NCBI GenBank assembly: GCA_963580285.1
Contig: OY757014.1
Location: 13,034,725-13,098,724, forward strand
Length of the DNA: 64,000 bases
Direction: 5' to 3'
From: Lucinisca nassula
Taxonomy: Eukaryota > Mollusca > Bivalvia > Lucinida > Lucinidae
Shown piece after piece: positions 21,678 to 32,625 of this stretch. A program made the translations under genes and the position numbers. Within the stretch, counting starts at the first letter, position 1. Every line of letters begins with the position of its first letter. A model generated the notes under the pieces. The model was not told the origin of the DNA and ran no database searches. It was given only the letters and a program-made list of their open reading frames with translations.

Positions 21678-22089
21678 GGTTCGAGGGGGTCAAAATTACT
21701 CAGTCTGTTTTAGAAATCTTCACTCTTAATTGAGCCGGGGTGCAACATTTTCTACAATTGATTTACATGTGCGTCCAGCCAAGACTCAGATCAGCCTGTA
21801 CATCCACGCAGTATGATCAGAGTCTTCGCTGTGTGCCCTAAGGATAGTTAAGTGTCCAATGCTCCCTCATGCAATAAGAGAAGTCTCTGGTCAGGCTATT
21901 ATGGATGCGCAGGCTGATTTGATTCTCCGCGGGGGCGCATATGCAAATTGCAGGAAATGCTGTGCCCCGGCTCAATTTCCTTGCTTATGTGTGTTCTTTG
22001 TTTCCAATGGCAATCTCCAAACGCTTTATTCGTTAGTGTTAAGTGTCGTGCGGCAGCGATAGAAAGACTCCCTGCAGTTCATAATAGTG
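21678..22089. other. No gene; MITE-like GC-rich stretch
   Basis: 21768-22010 contains words such as CAAGACTCAGATCAGCCTG and GCGCAGGCTGATTTGATTC that recur at 52125-52250. Probably a decayed MITE of that family. Confidence 0.5.
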
Positions 22090-22093
22090 TAGA

Positions 22094-23088
22094 TATTATG
22101 ATGCAAAATTTTGGTATTTTGCAATAAATCTGAATGCGTAATTTAGATTATCATGTTTGGTATCAAAATGTTCCTTATAAAAAGCAGATTCTGAAATTGT
22201 CATTTTTACCTTTAAAATATAAAATTTTAGTCAAAATTGTTCATTTTTGCATTTTTGAAACAAAGAAACAAGTCTCAGCTTTTAGACTAATCGGACTAGC
22301 TTTTAGCATGTTTTGATGTATGATTAGTTAATCTTGGTTTCGCGTCCTGACGGAAGCCGTGCATTGAATTGTAGAATAAGCCGGTTAAGTTCTCACTTTG
22401 TTAAGCAAACACGTTTTTGAGACTGAGATGTTAATCTTGCTAAAAATGCCAGTTTGGCAGCGGAAACCATTTTTGTTGTTTGTAGTTTTCACAGTTAATG
22501 TGAACTGAGCATCTAAGTTTAATGCGTAAAAGTTATTGGTTGATAAGAGTTTGTTTGTTTGATTAGTGGGCGTTTCTTTTTTAGTTTTGTGTGAATTTGT
22601 AGATTTTTGAAAATTGTAGAATCAGTTAGGAATTTCCAACTAAACAGTAAAGGCGTAAAATAATAGTTAAAATTGATGCTTGGAGTTTACCAACAAAATA
22701 TTGTTGAAATTGTTAAGTTGCTAAATTGAACTTGTGTCTTTTAATTTTGGATGGCCATATGGCCATTTTGTGGGAAAGTAACTGTCCATATGGCCTTCCT
22801 TTGTTTAGGTTTCCATTATGGTCTGGTCGCTTAATGTTTGTATTTCTTTCCCTTTGGTGTCTTTTATGGATGGAGTAAGTTAATTGTATCAATTCCTGAT
22901 CTTTGTTTTACTTCTACTTTGAATGTACATGTAATTTGGATGTTGCCAATTACTGTATTGTGTTGATATGATGAACTGTTGAAAATAATTAAAAGTGGAA
23001 AATAGAACTTTATACTGTCTCCTGTGTTTTGGACTAATTCCCCACATTTAGAAGAACATTTAAGAACTGGAACTACCAGCCCTTAATA
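22094..23088 (+). repeat. Left LTR of LTR element 1
   Basis: Matches 27812-28630 nearly base for base, except for a 187-bp Naiad tail inserted at 22734-22920 and a 9-bp length difference near 22240. Confidence 0.88.
22734..22920 (+). mobile_element. 187-bp extreme 3' end of a Naiad inserted in the LTR
   Basis: Equals the last part of the Naiad 3'UTR, from GTGTCTTTTAATTTTGG to TTTTACTTCTACTTT. The empty site is seen in the right LTR (AATTGAACTTTGAATG). A 4- or 5-bp duplication ACTT(T) is possible. Confidence 0.88.
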
Positions 23089-23090
23089 AC

Positions 23091-23108
23091 TTGGTGTGAG
23101 AAATCCGG
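23091..23108 (+). promoter_or_regulatory. Primer-binding-site candidate of LTR element 1
   Basis: TTGGTGTGAGAAATCCGG lies 2 nt after the LTR. TGG matches the complement of a tRNA CCA end; the tRNA was not identified. Confidence 0.6.
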
Positions 23109-23149
23109 AGTAGCATCTTTTAAGCTTGCTACGCGATCTCGTGAAAATC

Positions 23150-24022
23150 ATGGATTATAAAAGGAGACAGAAAGTGAACTTTGTAAATTTCTACGGTGGC
23201 TTAAGTAGGCCATACTGGCTGCCTTATGGACAGTTGCGACAGCCTCCAGTACTGGTGATCCATGTTCCAGTAACAACACGAACGCCGTTCAGGGATCAAC
23301 AGCCGACTTTCAACAGGGCTGATCAGGAACACTTCGTGAAAACAAAAAGTAAGTCAACGAGAACTAGGGACTTCAAACGTAGACAAACATTTCTCGAAAA
23401 TAAAACAATTTGTTCGGGACTGCCTTTCTTTGAACTTGACAATCTAGAACTTCAGCAAGAAAGTAACACGGTGTTTCAGGAAAGGCAGTCTTATTCAAAA
23501 TCTAAACCAGAGGAGAGGAAAGCGGTATGTTCTTTACTACCGGGTGCCGACTTGCCAGATAAGCAATTTTGTAAAGCTTTCTCTAGACTAGACGACCATC
23601 ATACAGTGGTAAACAATGCATTAGTTCGCAGTCTAGAACTATCAGACACTCGCATTTCCGAGCTTCAACGCGAACTTGAAAAGGTGAATTCGGTGCAGTG
23701 TACTCTGCAACAACGACACGCGACAGAAATGGAACAAATGATGGAGACACTTAACTGCTACAAATTCGATGCCGAACTTTGTCGCCTGAAGAATGCAGAC
23801 CTCGAGGAGAGGATCAGACAACTGAAGGAGAGTTTCAACTTGGTAAACTCTGCATGCGAGAAGCTACATGACGATAAGGCTAAGTTATCGAATGCAGTGC
23901 GACAATGCTTCGAAAATCTACAAGCATACAAAGATGTGAACAATCAGGCGAATAGTGAGGATTTGAACTGTGAGTGGTGTAGCATTGTTGAGGCATTTTA
24001 CAGAGTGTGCTCGCCCGAATAA
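23150..24022 (+). CDS. Gag-like coiled-coil protein of LTR element 1
   Basis: Unknown function; the only gene of the element and in the position of gag, about 60 bp after the LTR. I chose the ATG at 23150 (MDYKRRQKVNF), because its context ATCATGGATTA mirrors the start of the companion gene at 30066 (ATCATGGAATA); an in-frame ATG at 23126 would add 8 residues. The product is 290 residues: a basic, Pro- and Arg-containing N-terminal third, a linker, and a coiled coil from about residue 165 to 265 with heptad-like Leu/Ile spacing. The C-terminus has CEWCSIVEAFYRVC, a possible degenerate metal-binding motif. No protease, RT or integrase motif follows. I assign it as gag-like from position and architecture, not from recognised homology. 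Confidence 0.65.
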   Translation: MDYKRRQKVNFVNFYGGLSRPYWLPYGQLRQPPVLVIHVPVTTRTPFRDQQPTFNRADQEHFVKTKSKSTRTRDFKRRQTFLENKTICSGLPFFELDNLELQQESNTVFQERQSYSKSKPEERKAVCSLLPGADLPDKQFCKAFSRLDDHHTVVNNALVRSLELSDTRISELQRELEKVNSVQCTLQQRHATEMEQMMETLNCYKFDAELCRLKNADLEERIRQLKESFNLVNSACEKLHDDKAKLSNAVRQCFENLQAYKDVNNQANSEDLNCEWCSIVEAFYRVCSPE

Positions 24023-24639
24023 ATTTATGAACAGTTTAGAAGAACATAAATTTAATATAAGGACTTGAGTAGGATGAAGTTAATGGTATTATTTCCAGTT
24101 TTTTTTTCTATGTTGTTGAGTTAAAATGTGTTCATATTTACGTTCGTGATGATATCATTTTTTATTTTTGTCTTTTTTAGAACCTCAGTTATATTTTAGA
24201 ACATGTTTGCTAACACGTTTTACTTGACACATTAGAGTTTTATGGGGAATGTATAATAGAGTATTTAAGTTGTATGTTTTGATTTCAACGTAAATGTAGA
24301 TGTACACCTATATGCAACTAAAAATATAATACCCTTGATATTTATTTAAGGCGAAAAACCTATGAAAAATGTTTTTTTTTCATACTTCATGTGACATAAG
24401 GATGCATTTTTGACACCTTCATATGGACACAACATTGGAACGCACACTGCTGTCTCGATATTTACTTGGTCAAAATTTCTTGATTTCAATACAACCGGAA
24501 ATTAAAAAAGGAGGTGCGTTGTTCAAAATATTTTTATAAAGATATGTTTACTAGTCCGTAATTTGTTGTCCATCAAATAGTTTTAAATTTTCTCATTTCG
24601 ATGTTAAAGCATAACTTTCGTTCTGGAATACAATTCTTT

Positions 24640-24800
24640 AAATATGTTCTTTAAAAGGGCTATCCTTTGGAAGCAAGGAATACACCATGGAAGTGAAAAA
24701 TATGGAGTGTACATTTTTTGTGGGCCAGACTAGCTAGTTTCGGCCAACTACCCTCTGATATTTTCAGAATTCCAAAATGGAATCAATGATCCTATGTAGC
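24640..24800 (-). repeat. Retrozyme remnant with 3' half of a hammerhead
   Basis: Minus strand shows GGCCGAAACTAGCTAGTC then TGGCCCA, i.e. the GAAA core, stem III and one side of stem I. The CTGATGA core has been lost (ATATCAGAGGG). Confidence 0.6.
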
Positions 24801-24985
24801 TTTTACCCCATCAAATTCCACTTTTATGTAGTAAACCTGGTATTTACGGGGGTTTACATTATTTTCATTATTTCTGCTTAAAAACATAGATTGTGGGTAC
24901 TCGATAGACGCGGTCCAGTCGAGTCCCCGCAATTCATGCATTGGGCAGATATGGAAAATATATCATAAACTTTCTTATATACTCG
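24795..24985. mobile_element. MITE family A, partial
   Basis: Inner left part and a shortened hairpin (GGGTACTCGATAGACGCGG / CAGTCGAGTCCCC); outer ends missing. Confidence 0.6.
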
Positions 24986-25317
24986 TATGTCGTACATGTA
25001 AAATGCATGCTTTTTAAACGATTAAAATAAACACATATTTCAATAAATATTGAAGAAATATATTCTAAAGGACGCACACAAAAAGAAAAAAATCTGCTTG
25101 TAGCACCAACCTTTCACATGTAGTTGTAAGCAACCCTAAACAAATGAAAATTTGTTGACTATAGTGCTACTGATGGAGGTACCCCATCTACCCGCTGAAA
25201 CTACATGTAAAACTTTATTAATCAAAGTATGAAAAAACGTTGTTTTGTTTCCAAGTGCAGCTACGCGTACATGTCATGGCACACATGTAGTCAAATTTGG
25301 TATATTTTGGGTCGGTA

Positions 25318-25348
25318 AAAAAAAAAAAAAAAAAAAAAAATGTTACAA

Positions 25349-25381
<33 letters not shown>
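25318..25381. repeat. Poly-A and (ATT)n microsatellite
   Basis: About 23 A residues, then about 11 ATT units. Confidence 0.95.
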
Positions 25382-25726
25382 GTTGTCAAAAATTGTGAAG
25401 ATGCTTCGGCTCCAAGTCGGATTGGGTTCACAAATCACATTTTATTTGGTTAAATGTAGACATATTATTCTCTCCGTATCGCTTGTTATAGGCGAATTTT
25501 AGCAGAAAGGTTATCCTGAAATTTATTCATGGTCACTAAAATCATCATCGCAGGCTACAGCAAGTGCATTGATTTTCGTTCAGATTCTGAAAATTTTAGA
25601 GCATATAGCATCGAAAAGTATCTTGTTTTTTCGTTCCGTAAATCAAAGGGTTTTACAAATATATCGAGCATAAGGGCACACTTTGAACATAATTTGCTTT
25701 TAAAAAAAGTACTGGGTAAGTCCTTT

Positions 25727-26027
25727 GTCAGAGGCCCCCGCCCTTCGGGACTTGAAGAACTATATGGGCTACATGATGCTTCCACGCAGAGCTGAAACCG
25801 ACCCGCACTCGAGTACTGGTAAACTGCTTATAGGATCAAAGCCTTCCAGGCAAAGCGGTGCGAGTCGGCTCGTCCATGCTTATAAACCCTATTGGTTTCA
25901 TTGGGCGGCAGGGCTTGAGATGTCATTTATTCTCATTGTGGGGTAAAAGTCCCACAAAATTGGAAGCAACGTCTCCAAAATGACCTTCAGTGTCGACGGG
26001 GACGTTCAACCTCAAATCAAACAAAAA
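25727..26027 (-). repeat. Dispersed repeat family C, intact reference copy
   Basis: Complete and uninterrupted on the minus strand; useful as the empty-site comparison for the mariner insertion at 61855-63181. Confidence 0.85.
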
Positions 26028-27811
26028 GTCCTTTGTCAGATTAAGTTTACCCATTGCGGATCGGGTACGGTATGTTCCGCCCTTTCCTAATAGCGGTATT
26101 AGATATGTCATTGTTGTCATTCTGAATAAAACGCAAATTCACGGTAATGCGCTCGTATAATAGAGGACGTAGGTTTGTTCGGAAATGTTTTTTTTCTTCT
26201 TTTTTAAATAATATTTAAGTCCCTGCTTCGAGCCTTGCTTGGCGTGTAGGTATTAATCAAGTTTTAATATGGGAAATGAAATGAGGAATCTGACCTGTGT
26301 AGAAAAGATTAAGACTGTCGTGTGCCCAGAGACAACCTGTTCTATGGCACAGACGAATTTAATGCTTATAGCTGGGTAGATTTCGTTGATGCACACTCGC
26401 TATCAAGAGTCGTGATAGCTGGAGTCGACTATAATTGTTGCGAGTAGCAACTGAGTATTTCTAATGATATTTTGTACATGTACATGTAGTTATTCCGCTG
26501 GGAATTCTCTGATATGTGTCTATGCGGTAAACATAGGACGTGCCAATAATAGAGCATATGCAGACTGGTAGGCCTACAGGTAATTTTAGGACAAGTTCGC
26601 TAGACGGAATAGCATTGATTGGGGTAACTGGCAGCTGTCCCTGCAAACCCGAGCCCAGCAGTCTCTCGTCGACATTTGCTATTGGCTTCGCAGGTCAGTT
26701 GTCCAAACATGCCAAAACTAAATTGCAGTGTTGTTCGTTAGCGGGACTGTGTCATTTAGAATTTCCACACGCACGAGTGAATTGGAATTTACTATGGTGT
26801 GAAGACATCTACTGGACGGAACAATAATACCGGTAATTGAGAACTGGTACCATAAGTCGGAGCCTCGAGGACGTCGTTTATTCGACATCTGCTCCGTCGG
26901 TCTAAGTTTTCCAAACCATACCAAAACGTAGTGCTGTTCGTCAGATAGATTGTAATGTAATTTAAAGATGTTGCAACATGTTTTATTTTAATGTATTGAA
27001 GATACATTCTGCATTTTTGTTTAAGGACATTGTTGCTAACTTGTTATTGCAATCTGAGTCTATAGTCATACAGGGCATTGTTGCATAAACTTGTGTTGGC
27101 AATCTGAGCCCGTCACGACATAGGACATTTGTTGCCAACATTAAGCAATCTGAGTCCGAGCAACTATGCAGGACAGGGCTGTTCAGACCTGGAAATAGGA
27201 AATGCAGCCTTGGTCCAAATCAAAGGGTACTAGTACTGTTGTCTGAAGTAGGGACGCCTACTATTGTAAACTGTATATAAACGTAACAAACAAAATAGGT
27301 TGTAGATCGTTATACTTTTTCAATGTAAATAATAATATGCAAGCATGATTTTGTCCGTAATTTCATTGCGAGGCAGCGCATCATGCACCCTGCATCAAGT
27401 TGCATTTGTATAGTGGCGTTGGGTAGGACTCGGATACATGTATGGTTGAGGATAACTGCCAAGCGCGTACGTATTGATAATCTAAGTCAGCATGCTTTCA
27501 CTAGCATTTAATCGACATCGTTGTCATACTTGCGTCAGAATTAAGACATACAAACGTGTATTCTATAACAGTCCCGCTATACCGACGATATCACCGCCAT
27601 GTACCATTCGTACATACTTTTGCAGATTTATTAAATGTAGGCGATTGCATGTATGGTCAAGTAAAGGATGCTAGGATTTTTTGTTGTATGTTGATTTTGA
27701 TTTGTATAAAATACCTTGTTGTATATACTGTTATTATCAAAAACATATACCAACGGAAAAAAAATAACAAAGCTAACTTTGGAGGCCAAAGTTTTTCAGC
27801 AACGAAGGAGT

Positions 27812-28630
27812 TATTATGATGCAAAATTTTGGTATTTTGCAATAAATGTGAATGCGTAATTTATATTATCATGTTTGGTATCAAAATGTTCCTTATAAAA
27901 AGCAGATTCTGAAATTGTCAGTTTTACCTTTAAAATATAAAATTTTAGTCAAAATTGTTCATTTTGTTCATTTTTGCATTTTTGAAACAAAGAAACAAGT
28001 CTCAGCCTTTAGACTAATCGGACTAGCTTTTAGCATGTTTTGATGTATGATTAGTTAATCTTGGTTTCGCGTCCTGACGGAAGCCGTGCATTGAATTGTA
28101 GAATAAGCCGGTTAAGTTCTCACTTTGTTAAGCAAACACGTTTTTGAGACTGAGATGTTAATCTTGCTAAAAATGCCAGTTTGGCAGCGGAAACCATTTT
28201 TGTTGTTTGTAGTTTTCACAGTTAATGTGAACTGAGCATCTAAGTTTAATGCGTAAAAGTTATTGGTTGATAAGAGTTTGTTTGTTTGATTAGTGGGCGT
28301 TTCTTTTTTAGTTTTGTGTGAATTTGTAGATTTTTGAAAATTGTAGAATCAGTTAGGAATTTCCAACTAAACAGTAAAGGCGTAAAATAATAGTTAAAAT
28401 TGATGCTTGGAGTTTATCAACAAAATATTGTTGAAATTGTTAAGTTGCTAAATTGAACTTTGAATGTACATGTAATTTGGATGTTGCCAATTACTGTATT
28501 GTGTTGATATGATGAACTGTTGAAAATAATTAAAAGTGGAAAATAGAACTTTATACTGTCTCCTGTGTTTTGGACTAATTCCCCACATTTAGAAGAACAT
28601 TTAAGAACTGGATAGCACCAGCCCTTAATA
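27812..28630 (+). repeat. Right LTR of LTR element 1
   Basis: 819 bp, uninterrupted partner of 22094-23088. Begins TATTATGATGC and ends AGCCCTTAATA. Confidence 0.88.
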
Positions 28631-28831
28631 TAGATATATGCCTTATTTCATTTGAGATCAACGAACTCTTTCCAGGACAAAGAATTTGATACCAGGATCA
28701 CCGACTAGACCTAACTGGTTGAAACAAACAAACCAGGTCCGGCAGTGACGTCAAATCAATAACAAAGCTAAAAAAAGAAATGATTTTCCAGTATAAATTT
28801 GCGCTTGGGTTTATCGTATGAACAGGACACG

Positions 28832-29963
28832 TGTTATGCAGCAAAATTTTGTCAAAAAAAAAAAAAAATATATATATATTATAACAAAACCAAAATGATA
28901 ATAAGGAATTTTTAGGGGATTTTCGGTTCGGGTCTAATGTTCAATTCAGTGATCTTCGTTTTGACAAGCGCACATAAAAATAACTTGTTTATCTCTGCTC
29001 CAAGCTAAATTATCAAAAATAAGTTTTAGGCAAAAACATGTCGATTGTTTGTTGTCATAAAAAGCTTAAATTGATTTTGCTAGACGTATCAATTGTTTGG
29101 TTTCGCCATTCGGATGTCTGCCGGGCGGTTTAAATCATATTAATGATGTAAGATGCGATAAACAGAACTTTAAATATCCCGCGGAATTTGACAAGAAAAA
29201 ACAGACACAAAAATAAGAGAGAAAAAAAAAAAAAAACGGAAATTAAGAAATATTGTCAAAAAGTTCATCATATCAAAATGCTAAATATAAATTCAGCATC
29301 CAGAGAGTGAGAGCTTTATTTTGATACTAAATTTGTATGTGACCGTTAATAAAATCGTTGTAACTCTGTTTTAGTCTAAAATTGATGAATTATCTGAACA
29401 AAAGAATTTTAGGAAAGTTAACTTTTTTCAGTCAATTTCAGGCAAAACGCAAGTATAGAAATTACTATTAAGTTTAAGGTCTTAAATTAAATAAATATTT
29501 TGGCGGGAAACATAATTTTTTCCCGCCATGCTTATGTCACTTCGGCATTACAACGCCGCCCACTTGCTTAAGGGATTTTGATGGTTTATGAAAACATTTA
29601 TATTCTTGAAATCTCATTGGCTGGTGAAAGCAAGTTGTATGTTTTTGTTTGTTGAATGTGGAATGATAAAAGAACGATTGGGATAGAAAGAGCAGAGGAA
29701 GTTTTAGATACGGAAACGAATGGTTATCCATTGTGGAAGTTATTAGGAATTCCGATGCAAAATTGTGAAATCAGTATTTGTTTTTATTGGAAACTGGATT
29801 TCCGGTTGTGACTGTAAGCCTACAAACACTTTATTTATACTGTTATAGCTGTTACGGCGGACTTTGTTATATTGTTTCTGTAAATTTAATTGTGGATCTC
29901 CATAAAGGACTTGAAATTGAAAATTGTTGTTCTCTCCTTTATGCTGTAAATCGCAGCAGAACA
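28832..29963 (+). repeat. Left LTR of LTR element 2
   Basis: 1132 bp; contains a (A)n(TA)n stretch near 28854-28880. Confidence 0.92.
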
Positions 29964-29965
29964 CT

Positions 29966-29983
29966 TGGTGTCAGAATCTCGGG
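29966..29983 (+). promoter_or_regulatory. Primer-binding site of LTR element 2
   Basis: TGGTGTCAGAATCTCGGG, 2 nt after the LTR. It resembles the TGGTGTCAG class of sites used by many LTR elements; tRNA identity not determined. Confidence 0.75.
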
Positions 29984-30065
29984 TAACGAATCATATGGTC
30001 TCTCGCTAGCCAAGCAAGTGCCTACCAAATTCTAATTCCCTTTCATAAAGTACAAACTCTGTATC

Positions 30066-31088
30066 ATGGAATACCAGAACAGAAATTTCAATCGACTAGT
30101 GCATCTACCAGGCTATTCCCCATGTAATAGATGCGGACTTTTTCATCTAGCAGGAAGATGTCGCGCTGTTTATGCGCACTGTTACAATTGTTCGAAAATC
30201 GGACATTTCAGGACTGTCTGTTACACTAGACAAAACAGACTTAAATCTGCCAAGTCAAAACAACGGGACAGCCTACGTATGAGCGCCTTCGTCAATAGGA
30301 AGGCTGCAGAAACTCTGCCATTCTTTGGAACAGATACAGATGAACTCATTGGTTTCTTCCCAAAGAATCAGTGCCTTAAAGATAACTTTCAGAAAGAAGT
30401 GGGTATGATTCAGGACGCATTGTCTTTGACAGTTACCGGAAAACGTGAAGTAGAAAGTAAACTAAGTCTACAAATTCAAGAACTGCAAAATAAAGTAAAT
30501 AAAGAACATAAACGATCTCAAGAAATGGAAAAATGCAAACTTTTGTCAGAATATGAAAATTCAAAAATGGAAGCGAAATTAGAAGAAAGTTTAAAACGGA
30601 ACTCCGTCTTGGAAAATGAAAATTTAGAACTTATCGAACAGATCAACCAGCTGCAGCCGACTGCGGAACTTATGAAACAGGAACTGCAAAAGTGTAACTT
30701 AGATTTACAGGATATGAAAGCAAATTTAGAGGTAATGACCCGTCAGAGAAATGCTATCTATTCATTTACTTCTGACTTGCAAGAGTATTCATTAAAATCA
30801 AAGAAACAGTGTGAAGACATTAAGAAGGAATTAGCGCGGGCTATAGACAAAATTTATAGCAGGCAAAGAGACATGCCGCCTCGTGGTTTGAGGTATTTCA
30901 AATGCCGAAATTGTGGAGGTGATACTTATCACCATCATACGAACTGCATAGCTCGTGGCCGCACATGTGCTTCCTGTCGGAGGCCCAATCACCTCGCTGC
31001 TGTATGCGATGAAGAGCTCAAACCACTGGAAGTAGATCCATATGTAATAGAAGTGTTGCGTACACTTGAAAGAGAGAGTTCTTCTTAG
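30066..31088 (+). CDS. Gag-like protein: zinc knuckles - coiled coil - zinc knuckles (LTR element 2)
   Basis: A 340-residue protein, probably a nucleic-acid-binding structural (Gag-like) protein that packages element RNA; this role is inferred from position and motifs. The N-terminus has CNRCGLFHLAGRC (residues about 20-32) and CYNCSKIGHFRTVC (about 39-52), the second a canonical CCHC knuckle. Residues about 105-265 form a long charged coiled coil. The C-terminus has CRNCGGDTYHHHTNC (about 283-297) and CASCRRPNHLAAVC (about 303-316), the latter again CCHC. Knuckles on both sides of a coiled coil is unusual: retroviral-type Gag has them only near the C-terminus. It starts 100 bp after the LTR and is followed by about 240 bp to the right LTR with no pol. 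The frame is fully intact. Confidence 0.85.
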   Translation: MEYQNRNFNRLVHLPGYSPCNRCGLFHLAGRCRAVYAHCYNCSKIGHFRTVCYTRQNRLKSAKSKQRDSLRMSAFVNRKAAETLPFFGTDTDELIGFFPKNQCLKDNFQKEVGMIQDALSLTVTGKREVESKLSLQIQELQNKVNKEHKRSQEMEKCKLLSEYENSKMEAKLEESLKRNSVLENENLELIEQINQLQPTAELMKQELQKCNLDLQDMKANLEVMTRQRNAIYSFTSDLQEYSLKSKKQCEDIKKELARAIDKIYSRQRDMPPRGLRYFKCRNCGGDTYHHHTNCIARGRTCASCRRPNHLAAVCDEELKPLEVDPYVIEVLRTLERESSS

Positions 31089-31328
31089 TAATTACTCTAG
31101 TTTTAATAGTGGTAAATCTGTGTGCAAGTGAACAAATTTCAAAATTTACAGAATATTTTATTATGTATGCTATATACGTATATATTGTGGAAGCCGACAT
31201 TTAGTACGTATCAAAACTAAAATCTTACAAGACAAATTCTTATAGTGCATTTTAAAACATTGCAAATTTCGGTAAATATATGCATTGTTTCATTTCACGG
31301 GAGTGAAATATTTTAGGGGAGAGGATAA
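31089..31328 (+). promoter_or_regulatory. 3' non-coding part and polypurine tract of LTR element 2
   Basis: No coding sequence. Ends with AGGGGAGAGGATAA directly before the right LTR, the expected plus-strand primer. Confidence 0.75.
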
Positions 31329-32444
31329 TGTTATGCAGCAAAATTTTGTCTAAAAAAAAATATATTATAACAAAACCAAAATGATAATAAGGAATTGTTA
31401 GGGGATTTTCGGTTCGGGTCTAATGTTCAATTCAGTGATCTTCGTTTTGACAAGCGCACATAAAAATAACTTGTTTATCTCTGCTCCAAGCTAAATTATC
31501 AAAAATAAGTTTTAGGCAAAAACATTTCGATTGTTTGTTGTCATAAAAAGCTTAAATTGATTTTGCTAGACGTATCAATTGTTTGGTTTCGCCATTCGGA
31601 TGTCTGCCGGGCGGTTTAAATCATATTAATGATGTAAGATGCGATAAACAGAACTTTAAATATCCCGCGGAATTTGACAAGAAAAAACAGACACAAAAAT
31701 AAGAGAGAAAAAAAAAACGGAAATTAAGAAATATTGTCAAAAAGTTCATCATATCAAAATGCTAAATATAAATTCAGCATCCAGAGAGTGAGAGCTTTAT
31801 TTTGATACTAAATTTGTATGTGACCGTTAATAAAATCGTTGTAACTCTGTTTTAGTCTAAAATTGATGAATTATCTGAACAAAAGAATTTTAGGAAAGTT
31901 AACTTTTTTCAGTCAATTTCAGGCAAAACGCAAGTATAGAAATTACTATTAAGTTTAAGGTCTTAAATTAAATAAATATTTTGGCGGGAAACATAATTTT
32001 TTCCCGCCATACTTATGTCACTTCGGCATTACAACGCCGCCCACTTGCTTAAGGGATTTTGATGGTTTATGAAAACATTTATATTCTTGAAATCTCATTG
32101 GCTGGTGAAAGCAAGTTGTATGTTTTTGTTTGTTGAATGTGGAATGATAAAAGAACGATTGGGATAGAAAGAGCAGAGGAAGTTTTAGATACGGAAACGA
32201 ATGGTTATCCATTGTGGAAGTTATTAGGAATTCCGATGCAAAATTGTGAAATCAGTATTTGTTTTTATTGGAAACTGGATTTCCGGTTGTGACTGTAAGC
32301 CTACAAACACTTTATTTATACTGTTATAGCTGTTACGGCGGACTTTGTTATATTGTTTCTGTAAATTTAATTGTGGATCTCCATAAAGGACTTGAAATTG
32401 AAAATTGTTGTTCTCTCCTTTATGCTGTAAATCGCAGCAGAACA
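31329..32444 (+). repeat. Right LTR of LTR element 2
   Basis: 1116 bp, nearly identical to 28832-29963; the length difference is mainly in the A/TA run. Confidence 0.92.
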
Positions 32445-32448
32445 CACG

Positions 32449-32625
32449 CCCACTGATCATACAGCAGTCAGAACGGCCCAGGGGATGTAAACGCTGCGTG
32501 TCATGCTGACGGTCCGAGTTCGAATCTCACTAATTGCGGTTTGTATGCCTCCGGAATCTAAGAGATTCGTGGGCATATAGTTTTTGGTCTGTCTGTCTGT
32601 TTGTCCGTTTGTCTGTCTACAAAAA
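32449..32625 (+). repeat. tRNA-related SINE-like head
   Basis: B-box-like GAGTTCGAATCTC at about 32515-32527, then (TCTG)-rich tail TGTCTGTCTGTTTGTCCG at about 32588-32620. Confidence 0.55.

Larger units (their letters stand above)
24023..27811. other. Non-coding interior of LTR element 1
   Basis: No pol domain seen in any frame. Contents include a retrozyme scrap (24640-24800), MITE family A (24795-24985), a poly-A run and (ATT)n (25318-25381), and family C (25727-26027). About 26030-27811 is unassigned AT-rich sequence with three spaced GGACATTGTTGC-type words near 27025-27150. A short purine stretch AACGAAGGAG precedes the right LTR. Confidence 0.6.
22090..28634 (+). mobile_element. LTR element 1 (gag-only, internally degraded)
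   Basis: Two LTRs (22094-23088 and 27812-28630) flanked by the 4-bp duplication TAGA (22090-22093 and 28631-28634). After the left LTR comes a primer-binding-site-like TTGGTGTGAGAAATCCGG, then one gene (23150-24022). The remaining 3.8 kb of the interior has no coding sequence and holds a retrozyme fragment, MITEs and a family C repeat. LTR ends are TATTA...TAATA instead of the usual TG...CA. Confidence 0.82.
28828..32448 (+). mobile_element. LTR element 2 (gag-only, young, structurally complete)
   Basis: LTRs at 28832-29963 and 31329-32444, each beginning TGTTATGC and ending GCAGAACA (TG...CA). The 4-bp duplication CACG is at 28828-28831 and 32445-32448. A primer-binding site follows the left LTR at 29966 and a polypurine tract AGGGGAGAGGATAA precedes the right LTR. 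The 1.37-kb interior encodes one protein only. The LTRs differ by only a few bases plus A-run lengths, so insertion was recent. Layout equals the non-autonomous class with terminal repeats and gag but no pol. Confidence 0.92.
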
